This document shows positions 23,931 through 33,800 of a stretch of DNA of 64,000 nucleotides, piece by piece (the stretch's first letter is position 1; each line of letters opens with the position of its first letter). The notes under the pieces are model-generated. The model made no database searches. It was given only the letters and a program-made list of their open reading frames with translations, and had not been told where the DNA came from. The DNA is from Heterodera schachtii. Taxonomy: Eukaryota; Nematoda; Chromadorea; Rhabditida; Heteroderidae. The position numbers and the translations under genes were made by a program. The stretch covers positions 729,496 through 793,495 of the forward strand of contig SIJG01000065.1 of NCBI GenBank assembly GCA_023374025.1, written 5' to 3'.

Positions 23931-25262
23931 TGTCCTTCGTTAAATAAAACTTGCCTTTACTGACTACAATTATTAAACGACTCAGGGATTCTAAAGAATA
24001 GGCTATAAATACGTTTAAAGTTTTCGTTATACTGGTACTATTTAACACGGCGAGTCAATTTTGGGCTCTCAGTATAAATAGGTAAGTTAATTTTTTATTT
24101 AATAATCAGAACGCCAAATTTGCAAAACTTAAATTTTTTTTGGGCTTTTCCCTTGTCCACTATACTAATTTGGTGCTGTACGTACGTACGTTTTTAAAAG
24201 AGCCTTTTTATTGACACGATCTCTTTATTTTCATAATTATATGAAATTTTTTTGCTGACATTGATTTTATCAATCAATATTTCTATTATAATTTCAAAAG
24301 AAATAACAAAAGGGGACAAGTCAATTTCATAATTAAAAGAAGAAGAAAGAATAGGTAAAAGCCATTATCATTTTCATCTTTTTCATTAGTAATCATTTAC
24401 TTTTCACTGCTATTATTAAAGCTTGCGTTTAGATAAAAAATTTAAATTATTTGTTTATGAAAAACTTTATTTTTAAAAGGTCAAAATTGACAATGGAAAT
24501 TTGGACACCATAAAACTGACACACAATGGAATTTCGATATCGCCAGAAAATCAGACAACATTGGTAAATTGGGTATTGAAAATTGAACACTAAAGAATCC
24601 AAATTTTTCTGGCTAAGTAATACACTCATTTTTTGGCTTTATTGCAGTTCACACGACCGCAAACAAACACACCATAAAATATTTTGGCAATTTAATAAAG
24701 CAAAACTTCTAAAACCCCAAATTAAACATCTGCATTATTATTCGATGGACCCAAAAGTCATTATTTGTTTGCAAAATTCAATGAATTTTGTTGATTTTTT
24801 AAATTTTTTGTTCATATTTTTTGGAATAGAATGAAATTTTGCAGAATAATAGAGGACACTTTTTGCTACCAAATGATACTAAGAAAATTTAATTATGATG
24901 CTTCTTGGAATGTATGTGGTATTTAAATTGCCAAAATATTGAACTGCAATAGTCAAACACTTTTTTTTGGCCAATTTTATCAATAATCGGTTTATTTGAA
25001 AAGGATTTGTTAATATTAGTTAAAGACGCATTGAAATTCCTTTGATGTTTAATATTTGGCGATGTTCAGTTTTCAGTGCCCAAATTTCGGTGTCCATTTT
25101 TCTGTTGTTTTTTCCACCTTTTTTTAATTAAACCATATTTGTGCCTAAGTAATGTGCCTGTTTTCAAATTTTCACCTTAATAATTTAGAATAAATAATAA
25201 TTTTTAATTTTTTGTATTACTTTAATATTGATTTTAGCAATAAACAAATTCTTTTTTTTTAA
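23931..25262. other. Intergenic, AT-rich; upstream of Helitron ORFs
   Basis: Promoter side of RPL38 and 5' flank of the Helitron. It includes a MITE copy at 24632-24957. A TATAAATAG string occurs at about 24073. The Helitron 5' end (expected to begin TC) should lie here, but no boundary can be placed from one sequence. Confidence 0.5.
24632..24957. mobile_element. MITE, CTATTGCAGTTCACACGACC family, copy 2
   Basis: About 326 bp. The left end reads TTTGGCTTTATTGCAGTTC followed by ACACGACCGCAAA; the right end GAACTGCAATAGTCAAA is its inverted repeat. The interior shares short blocks with the other copies (ATGATACTAAGAAAATTTAAT; GATGCTTCTTGGAA). Non-coding. It lies 300 bp before the Helitron ORFs and may be inside or outside that element. 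Confidence 0.7.
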
Positions 25263-27932
25263 ATGGTGCGCAAAAAACAAAACTTCATCAGTGAAGAAAG
25301 CGGCGAGGGAAGTGGCGATAAAAAGGGTTGTACGCTCCCTATAAAAGCTGTTAAAAAGGGTTGTACGCTCCCTTCAAAAGCTGATCAAAAGGTTCGAAGC
25401 TCCTTTGAAAAGCGGTTAGAAACTCAAAACCAAGAACAAATTGTTATAAATTTGGATGATTCTGAAAATGAAATGGATTTGTCTGAAAGCACAATGAATA
25501 TTCAATCAACAAGTCGATTGCTTTTTGATGAAACATTTGATAGAATTGGTTTTAGAGAAAGAGAGAAAAGAAGAGCTGAAACTTGGAGAAAAAGAAAATT
25601 TGAACAGTCAGTTATCGATCTAGAGAAGCATAGACAAAATGAGAAAGAAAGGGCCAAAAATTGGCGTAAATCCCAAAAAGAGCATAATCCCGAATTTTTA
25701 GAGAACGAGCAAAACCGTGTTGGATTTTGGCGGAACATAAACAAAGAAAGCAAACTTAAATTAGCAGCTAAAAATCAAAATGCAGTTTTTTATGTTCTTA
25801 GTCCTTTTGAAAAAAAATGTGAAAATTGTGGAGCTTTACATTTTAAAGAAGAAAATTCTATAAATAGCTCAAAAAAAGCAGAATTGTTTTACGGTTGCTG
25901 TAAGGGTGGAAAAATTTCGTTGCTTATTAATCACTTTGAAGACTATCCGACTGAATTGAAACAGTTATTTTTTCAAGAACATTCTTATCATAAAGATTTT
26001 ATGGCAAATATTCGCCGAATAAATAGTGCTTTTTCATTTGCTTCGCTGAGTTGTTTGCGTTTTTCATTCAAAACCCCAGGTCCACCATGTTTTAAAATAC
26101 AGGGGCAGGTCTACCATAAGTTTAATCAAAGTGCCATGCCAAGCGATGGTGAAGCTCCAACAAATGGACAGCTTTATTTCGTTGACACAGGTGATGCGAC
26201 TGTGTTGCGTTGTAAAAGTAATGCAATTTGTAATGAAAATTTAATGGAATATATCGAGGTTTTTATGAGGGAACACAACAAATTTGCCAAGTCTTTTTTG
26301 TTGATGAAAGACGTTTATGAAGAACAAAATGAAATTTCTAAAAAACAGGGAAACGAACTCCCTGAACTTCGATTGCTTTTTAGCCTTAAAGAAAATTTTG
26401 ATAAAAGGCGTTACAATTTGCCGCAAATTAATGAAGTGTGTGCAATTATGTTTTGTGATTCGAATGATGAGATCCCACCGGCAAGAATAGTTGTTTACCC
26501 AAAAATAAGTAAAAAATTAAAAGATTTATATCCGCTTGATAAGTGTGTTGAGCCCATGACCTATCCCTTGCTTTACCCTTTGGCACGACAAGGTTATCAT
26601 TTTGGTTTAAAAGATAAAAACGGGAAAAAAATAACATTATGCGATTATTTTAAATTTCTTCTTTATTTTCGCGAGGATGGAAAGTTTTTTCCACATTTTT
26701 ATTCAAAAAAGCTATTTCAGCAATGGTTGGTTGATTCTGCGGCAAAGATAGAATGGGACAGACTTGAATATATTAAAAGTCACCAAGCAGAATTATGTAG
26801 AAGTAATTATTCAACTGTTGAGGATTTTTTAAAATCTAAAGCTGAAAAAAATGGGGCAGAAATTCGAAAAAAAGTAATTTTGCCTTCGACTTTTTCTGGT
26901 GGTCCTCGAAACATGCATGAACATTTTATGGATGCGATGTCAATAGTTAGTGAAACAGGAAAGCCTGACCTTTTTGTAACTTTTACATGTAATCCAAATG
27001 ACCCTGATATTTTAAAATGTTTAAAAATTGGACAAACACCATCGGATAGACCAGATATTATTGCCAGAGTTTTCCAATTAAAAAAGAATTATTTGTTAAA
27101 TTTGATTTTCAACGAAGAAATATTTGGAAAAGTAATTGGCTATTGTTGGGTAATTGAGTACCAAAAAAGAGGTTTGCCACACCTTCATTTGTTAATTACA
27201 CTGGACCATGATTATAAATGGCGAACAACAACAGAAATTAATCAATTTATTTCTGCCGTTGTTCCTGACCCAAACATTGACCGAGAATTATATGAAATAG
27301 TTTCGAAATGCATGATGCATGGGCCTTGCTCTGAAAAATCACTTTGCTGGGATCATACGAAAAATAGATGTTCGAAAAAATTCCCTAAACCTTTTTTGGA
27401 GGAAACAAAAATAAATGAGGATGGATACCCCTATTATAAAAGACCAAATGATGGTAGATTTATTTTTAAAAAAGGCGTTAAACTAACAAATCAATTTGTT
27501 GTGCCATATAATCCTTTTCTTAGTAAAACTTTTAAGGCTCATATAAATGTGGAGAGAGTAGCCGATATATCTGCGGTAAAATATATTTATGATTATATAT
27601 ACAAAGGATATGACGCAGCAGTTGTTGAATGTTCAGCTGAAAGTGAAGATGGCATTAAAAAAACATTAAATTATGACGAAGTCAGTAAATATCTCGAAGC
27701 CCGTTATTTAAGCCCATGCGAGGCGTGTTGGCGTATTTTTAAATTTCCAATGCAAGGGAAATCACATTCTGTCGACTTATTAGACGTTCATTTGGAAAAT
27801 GAACAAAAAATTTTTTATAAAAAAGATGCAACAGATGAAGAAATTGAAGAAGCATCAAAAAAGGAAACAACTTTAACAGCCTATTTTAAATTTTGTCAAA
27901 AAAAACCCACACCTGAAATTCAAATATGTTGA
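25263..27932 (+). CDS. Helitron Rep (HUH nuclease), 5' part of RepHel
   Basis: 889-residue frame matching the N-terminal part of Helitron transposases. It has a low-complexity, charged N terminus; a zinc-ribbon-like CENCGALHFKEE at about 181-192; the Helitron-like N domain (YPLLYPLARQGYHF); LPSTFSGGPRNMHEHFMDAM; and DLFVTFTCNPNDPDI. The HUH motif is GLPHLHLL (about 638-645) and the two-tyrosine motif is KYIYDYIYKGYD (about 773-784). Helitrons move by rolling-circle replication started by these tyrosines. A normal Helitron has one RepHel protein; here the frame shifts in the A8 run at 27898-27905 and stops at 27930. The helicase continues in the +1 frame. The lack of other lesions and of introns suggests a recent insertion. 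AT-rich codon use differs strongly from the host genes nearby. Confidence 0.93.
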   Translation: MVRKKQNFISEESGEGSGDKKGCTLPIKAVKKGCTLPSKADQKVRSSFEKRLETQNQEQIVINLDDSENEMDLSESTMNIQSTSRLLFDETFDRIGFREREKRRAETWRKRKFEQSVIDLEKHRQNEKERAKNWRKSQKEHNPEFLENEQNRVGFWRNINKESKLKLAAKNQNAVFYVLSPFEKKCENCGALHFKEENSINSSKKAELFYGCCKGGKISLLINHFEDYPTELKQLFFQEHSYHKDFMANIRRINSAFSFASLSCLRFSFKTPGPPCFKIQGQVYHKFNQSAMPSDGEAPTNGQLYFVDTGDATVLRCKSNAICNENLMEYIEVFMREHNKFAKSFLLMKDVYEEQNEISKKQGNELPELRLLFSLKENFDKRRYNLPQINEVCAIMFCDSNDEIPPARIVVYPKISKKLKDLYPLDKCVEPMTYPLLYPLARQGYHFGLKDKNGKKITLCDYFKFLLYFREDGKFFPHFYSKKLFQQWLVDSAAKIEWDRLEYIKSHQAELCRSNYSTVEDFLKSKAEKNGAEIRKKVILPSTFSGGPRNMHEHFMDAMSIVSETGKPDLFVTFTCNPNDPDILKCLKIGQTPSDRPDIIARVFQLKKNYLLNLIFNEEIFGKVIGYCWVIEYQKRGLPHLHLLITLDHDYKWRTTTEINQFISAVVPDPNIDRELYEIVSKCMMHGPCSEKSLCWDHTKNRCSKKFPKPFLEETKINEDGYPYYKRPNDGRFIFKKGVKLTNQFVVPYNPFLSKTFKAHINVERVADISAVKYIYDYIYKGYDAAVVECSAESEDGIKKTLNYDEVSKYLEARYLSPCEACWRIFKFPMQGKSHSVDLLDVHLENEQKIFYKKDATDEEIEEASKKETTLTAYFKFCQKKPTPEIQIC
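25322..25392 (+). repeat. Short tandem repeat in Helitron Rep N terminus
   Basis: The string AAAGGGTTGTACGCTCCC occurs twice (about 25322 and 25358), with a third degenerate unit near 25388. It encodes repeated KKGCTLP(I/S)KA. In-frame, so it expands the protein rather than breaking it. Confidence 0.75.
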
Positions 27933-27933
27933 A

Positions 27934-29874
27934 ATGCCAAAATATTGCACCTGGATTAGGAAAGATAGAATTTGGAAATATCCAAGAGAAGGAAATGTTA
28001 AAAAAATTGGTCGATTAGTTCCGGTTAATCCAACAGATACTGAAAAATATTACTTACGTTTTTTGCTGCTTAATATTTATGGTAAAAGCTTTACTGATTT
28101 AAAAACTGTTAATGGTAAAGAATATGATTCTTTTGCAAAAGCATGTTTAGCTCGAGGACTTTGTCGCGATGACGACGAATGGTTTAAATGTATGGAAGAA
28201 GCATGTGTTTTTTCAAGAAAATACCCAAATGGACTTAGAATTTTATTTACTAATATTTTAATTCATTGTGGTCCAAAATTTCCAGAAAAAATATGGGACT
28301 CTTTTAAGGAATATATGGTTGCTGATATAAAATTAAAAAATCCAAATTTAACAAAAGATTTACACTGGGAAATTGGTTTACAGTTAATAAACCAAATTCT
28401 AATAAACCAAGAACACTCCTTATCAGAATTTAAAACGATGCCACAAATAACAATGGTAAAACAAACATTTATAGAAACAGATAATTTCAATCCAATCGAA
28501 GAGATGAAAATAGCAGAAGAACTAAAAACAATGTTAAATGCTGATCAAACAAAAATAATGATAGAATTAGCAGATGTTTTTGAAAAGAATAAACAAAAAT
28601 GCATATTTATTGATGGACCGGGTGGAACGGGAAAATCATTTACTTTAAAAACTATTTATCATTATGCACGAGGGAAAAACAAAAATGTTTGTAACATGGC
28701 TTTTTCTGGGATTGCTGCAACAATACTAAAAAAAGGAAGGACTTTGCATAACCGTTTCAAATTACCATTAAATGTTTTGAAAAATTCAACTTCTGCTATT
28801 GAATCAAACAGTGAAGAAGCCGAAGAAATCAAAAACACAGACATTTTTATTTGGGATGAAGCTCCAATGGCTTCACGTTTTATTTTAGATATAATTGACC
28901 GAAAATTAAAAGAATTAATGCAAAATAATATGCCTTTTGGTGGAAAAACTTTTATATTAAGTGGTGATTTTCGACAATGCCTGCCTATCAAGGAATTTGC
29001 AACCAGATCGGAAATTGTTGATTTACTAATTAAAAATTCACCATTATGGAAAACATTTATGACATTAAAATTAACACAAAACATGCGAGCAAATTCGAAT
29101 GAAATACAATTTGCAAAAGATTTGATTGAAATAGGTAATGGTACAATATGTGAAAATGATTATTTCAATATACCTGAACACTGCATTTGTTCGGGTAATT
29201 TAATTAATGATATATTTGGAGAAATTCTAAAAAAATTTAATTATGATGAATTGAGTCAGTCTGCAATTTTGTCACCGTATAATACAGTAGTAGACAAATA
29301 TAATGAAGAAATTTTGGATTTATTACAAGGAGAACAGCAAACCTATTTAAGTATTGATGAGACCGATATAAGTAAAAATAATCCTGTAACTCCGGAAATT
29401 CTTAATTCGTTGAAATGCTCAAGCTTACCAAATCATGAAATTAAGCTTAAAAAAGGGGCGATGATAATGTTATTACGCAATTTAAATGTAAAGGAGGGAT
29501 TGTGTAATGGAACAAGGCTACAGGTTATTGATTTGGGAAAACATGTAATTAACTGTATAATTAAAAGTGGAGATCGAATTGGCGAGCAAACATTAATACC
29601 AAGAATTACTTTAATTGAGGAAAAGAAATTTCCCTTTTTGTTGCGTAGACATCAATTTCCAATAAAACTTGCTTTTGCATTTACAATAAATAAAAGTCAA
29701 TCTCAAACTTTTTCAAAAATTGGCTTAGATTTTTGTGAAGAACCATTTTCTCATGGCCAGACATATGTAGCATTATCTAGAGCCCGATCTTGGAATGATA
29801 TTAAAATTAAATTATCCGCAGAAAATAAAAGAAATTTTGTTAAAAATATAGTTTGGAAAGAAGCATTGCAATAA
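27934..29874 (+). CDS. Helitron PIF1-like helicase, 3' part of RepHel
   Basis: 646-residue frame that starts one base past the Rep stop, in the +1 frame. After a linker typical of RepHel (MPKYCTWIRKDRIWKYPREG; RFLLLNIYG) comes a superfamily 1B helicase of the PIF1 type. It has Walker A GPGGTGKS (about 228-235), Walker B IWDEAPM (about 307-313), GGKTFILSGDFRQCLPI, LTQNMRA, KKGAMIMLLRNL, FAFTINKSQSQTF and HGQTYVALSRAR. All motifs needed for ATPase and helicase activity look intact. The ATG at 27934 is probably not a true start: before the frameshift this was the C-terminal half of one protein. Confidence 0.92.
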   Translation: MPKYCTWIRKDRIWKYPREGNVKKIGRLVPVNPTDTEKYYLRFLLLNIYGKSFTDLKTVNGKEYDSFAKACLARGLCRDDDEWFKCMEEACVFSRKYPNGLRILFTNILIHCGPKFPEKIWDSFKEYMVADIKLKNPNLTKDLHWEIGLQLINQILINQEHSLSEFKTMPQITMVKQTFIETDNFNPIEEMKIAEELKTMLNADQTKIMIELADVFEKNKQKCIFIDGPGGTGKSFTLKTIYHYARGKNKNVCNMAFSGIAATILKKGRTLHNRFKLPLNVLKNSTSAIESNSEEAEEIKNTDIFIWDEAPMASRFILDIIDRKLKELMQNNMPFGGKTFILSGDFRQCLPIKEFATRSEIVDLLIKNSPLWKTFMTLKLTQNMRANSNEIQFAKDLIEIGNGTICENDYFNIPEHCICSGNLINDIFGEILKKFNYDELSQSAILSPYNTVVDKYNEEILDLLQGEQQTYLSIDETDISKNNPVTPEILNSLKCSSLPNHEIKLKKGAMIMLLRNLNVKEGLCNGTRLQVIDLGKHVINCIIKSGDRIGEQTLIPRITLIEEKKFPFLLRRHQFPIKLAFAFTINKSQSQTFSKIGLDFCEEPFSHGQTYVALSRARSWNDIKIKLSAENKRNFVKNIVWKEALQ

Positions 29875-30825
29875 ATTTGATTGAACATTTAAATACATGA
29901 AATATAAAAAATATATATAGCTCTCAAAAAATCTATTTTAAATCTTTTGATGGATTGAATAAAAAAAGGAGCCAGATTACGGTAAGTTAATCGTTGCTTT
30001 AATGAGGAGGAAGCAACGTGTGATAGGGCGGGATGTTATTTATCCCTTTAACTATCACTTAACTCCTCGGCTCCTTTGGTGCCCATGCTTTGGTGCGTTC
30101 ACGCCGCGGGCTCCGTTAGTAGGCTTGACTGCCGAAGCCAAACCCAAAGCAGAAGAAATTTTAAATTTTTATTTAATTTAATTTTGTATTAAGAGCGTTT
30201 GGGCGCCGCGAAGCGGCGCCCAACCGCTCGTAAAAACTAAATTAGAGCGGGACCGGGACCAAAACACGGACAACTGCGTGCCGAAGTCCCGGTTTTGATG
30301 TGCTTGACGTTATACATTTAATTATTTATTATTTTTCTTAAATGAATTAAATTATACACAACATAAGGAAGATTTGAACCTAGGACCAAACCTAAACCAT
30401 TTTTAAACAATGAGAAATTCGAAAATTTGTATTTATGCTTTTTTGCTCGAATTCGGGTCGGGTTCAACGCAAGTTTTCATGACTTTCACTCTAATCAAAT
30501 TGTTCGGAGAAAATGCGATTTCCGGGTTTCACATGCGACTATATTATGCAAAAAATATTATATAAAAAAAACCCTGGCTATGGTAGTAATTAACTGGAAA
30601 TTTGTGAATTCGCTAATTAAATTAGTTCAAAAGAAATTGCGGTGTAAAATCGGTATCAAACATTTACCCAATCAAATAGAAGGTTGTAAGTGTAAAATCA
30701 CTAAAAGAAATCATATAAGCTTGGAAATTGAGCAAAAAGAATATAAGTTCGAGTGATTATAAAATTGAGTTTCAAGTTTTAAAGAAAATAATTTTTCTTT
30801 TCAAATCAGTCAGTTCAGTGATGGT
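29875..30825. other. Helitron 3' region and flank
   Basis: Non-coding. It has a GGAGCC/GGCTCC inverted repeat at 29970-30077, the terminal hairpin at 30193-30229, then AT-rich sequence up to the 3' end of Argonaute copy 2. The 110-codon frame at 30427-30756 has no recognisable domain. Confidence 0.5.
30193..30240 (+). other. Helitron 3' terminal hairpin and CTAA end
   Basis: Strong stem TGGGCGCCGC-GAA-GCGGCGCCCA (30200-30222), extended by GAGCG/CGCTC. Seven bases later comes CTAA (30237-30240), which fits the Helitron 3' consensus of a GC-rich hairpin followed closely by CTRR. The next base is A, where a host T is usual, so the exact end is uncertain. Confidence 0.7.
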
Positions 30826-33800
30826 CTACGCCCAAAACTTGGTGGGAATGGTCGGGAGGAGTTCCTCGGTGACTTGGGCAAAGTAAGCGGCGCGTTGTTC
30901 TGAATTAAAGGCTTTTTTGGAGAGAAAATAACTGTGGGAACGAACCGTCCAACTGAGCCTGCGCTTGGGCCCGGACTTCCTCAGGCTGGCCCTGGGGCGG
31001 CAAGTCGAATTCCTGGATGGTGTCACCGTCAGCGCTGTGAAAGGGAGGGCAATGTTAGGAAAGTTTTCCGGGGGGGGGGGGCGGGGCTCACGTGGACGTG
31101 CGCCAATTATTGCGCCCACGCGTCGCCAAGTCCCCGGCCGAGTAGAGAACGCCGGGCACAGCAGTCGGACTGCAGCAGATCCCGTGCTGGTAGCACAGCG
31201 CGTAGCTGATCTGTTCCAGCTCGCTGAGCTTGACCCGAGGTTCGGCGGTGTCCACCACGACGGTGCAGCGCAACGGCTGGGCAGTCCCCTGTGGAAGAAA
31301 TGGAGGTGTCAGTCCAAGGGGTGTCAATTGCGGTAACAACGGACTTGGATGGTCCGATGGCCGACCAAAAGAAATTCAGTCAGCGAAGAGTGCATGACCT
31401 GAAAGAACAGCAATTATCCATCAATCAGTTCTGAGCGATTCCGACCCTTTTGTCCAGCACAGTGCCCGGCTGACAGTTTTGATCGGGCGCGCGACCGCCC
31501 GGCTGTACATTCTTAGGAATGATGCGGTAGTTGGAGTTGCGTTGACACACGATCAGCGTCAACGCGGGTTTCTTTGGCATTTTGCGTTCATTGATCAGTT
31601 CGTCAAAGGCAGTGGCAAATGCCCCGCCCTCCCAATACGCAACCTTCAATTGGTCTTCCATTTTGCAACTCTTTACGTCTCGTCTTGCCCACCTTTTTGT
31701 ATTCGCCTTCCGAGGCACCGCCCCTGAACACGAAGATGTGTTCCGGGAAGAAACCATTTTGGACATTGAAAGTCAGCAAAGCCTCTTTGATAGCGCTGAC
31801 CATCGGCGCTGCCATTTGTACGGTGGTGACCCGTGGCTGCTGCATCCAGTACGTGCCATTCAACTTCAGCATGTGTTTTGAGATGGTGTAGGCCATCTGA
31901 GGAAGGCAGGCCCATGATCAGGTGCATAATGGAGAAGGTGGGGTCACCCCCTTGCCCAAATGGGGACCCTTCGCAGAAGAGCATCACTTACGCCAACAAT
32001 CGTCGGAATGGCCGGCGCCTTTCCCGTACGCCGTTCGAACAAAGTCTGTGGCGGCGCGTGGGACATTTCCAAGCCGAAAAACATCCGTTTGCTGCCCAGC
32101 CATTGTTCGGCGCTGAACAATTGGTATAAATAAGCCAAAAATAGAACATTCGGGATTCTTGCCGACCGACCACTTACAGAATGTCATGGCGGATCCCGTT
32201 TGCCTGTTTGAATGCCTGTGCGGCATAAATTTCGTAATTGGCACCGCCCATTTTCAAGTTCATCTTCAACATGATGTTGTCCAAGACCATGATGGCACCC
32301 TGGCGCCCAGTGGCCTTGTCCACGATTTTAGGCGAGACATGTTGAGTCAGAACACCTTTATCAACCAATTATTATTCAAAAGATCGTTGAGCGAGAAAAA
32401 TGGGATGAAATAGAGAAAGAGGAAAGAAGGAAAGTTGTGCTTGCCATGTTCGACTTCCTGCAGTTTGAACACATGGTGCACGTCACCAACACGAGTCGAT
32501 TCCTTTCCGGTCGCAATGAAAAGAACAAATTGACAGCGATGTTTTGAATAAAAGTCGAATCTTTCACGAACATAATTACTGGAAGAAATTTGTTCAACTT
32601 CCAACTCAAAAATTTAAAAATTGCTCACAGCGAAGTGTCTTCAATAGGATCAATTCTTGGCTTTCCCATCTGAACACCGCGTGCTTGAGCACATCGCATC
32701 AAATTCTCACAAAAGTATCTGACAATGAATTGTATAATACTTTTTTAACTGGGCAAAATAGTAAGCATACATTAAATGGGGGGGGGGGGGGGTCAGCGAC
32801 AAATTTTACGAAACGGGTCCTGCCATGTAAATCGATTAGCTTTTAGCAGCAGCTGGAAATCTTTAGAACTACCCTTCCCTCTTTATGGTAAAAAAGGGAT
32901 TCGCCCATTATCAAATCGCTCAAAAACGGTCTTTTTCTAGCAATAAACAGAATCAGCAAAAAATACACCAAAAATGCTTTTTCGTGCAAAATTAGGAAAA
33001 AATAAGAATGCAAATTGACTCGCAATTTTGTATGTGTAGGGTATAATCAACTGATTTACCTGCATTGGTCCATGCGAATAGAATTTTGCACGATGACAAC
33101 AGTCCAAACCTCCGGAAATTCACACGGAAGCGAATAGCGACGGGGCAACGGTTGTCCACGGTCAGCCAAACGGAAGTCCAAAACTAAAAACGACAGCCCA
33201 AAAATAAGTGCCAGATTTGAATCTGAAAATGACCGCCACGATTGTTCGGTTCGATTTGTTCATTTTGTGCCGAGAAGCCGAGTGCCGGAGGGTAAAGGTG
33301 TTGCGCCTCCGCTTGCATCATGTTCGGCTCAACACGAACTTCGTGAGCACGAAAGAATGGGTTATTGTTCTGAATCATCCCTTTGTCGCGCTGTGTCTCA
33401 ATGCCACGCGGCAAATCGATGGGCAGAACTTGGCATTTTCGGATCATTTGCTCAGTGAGTTTCGGCGTTTGTTTATCCAGCGGAACACGCTGCCCATCGC
33501 TAAACATAGTAAAAAGTAAAAGATGGAAATGACTGGCTTTGATAAAATAATTGACTGATAAATAAGTTTACTAAAAAAGTGAGCGGCGAGATCACGGAAA
33601 GGGTCGCGCAATTGCGTTCGACTAACCTTGAGGGCGATTTGTTGAATGCAAAAAGTTGGGACTTGAAAAATTACTAATTTCCTTAAGAAATTTCGCTAAA
33701 ATTTTCGAATTTTTCTGCGCTCGACATCCTTTCCACTTGCGTTCAACGAATTCTGCTGAAGGAATTCGTCGAACGCAAGAGGAAGAGCTGAAAAATTCAT

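Noticed and set aside
27898..27905. Programmed -1 frameshift at the A8 run of the Helitron
   Set aside because: A -1 slip at this site leads straight to a stop; the helicase lies in the +1 frame, so a simple one-base insertion or sequencing error is more likely.
30360..30395. A tRNA-like box (GGTTCAAATC on the minus strand)
   Set aside because: The flanking bases do not form a T-arm stem and no A box or cloverleaf is seen at the right distance.
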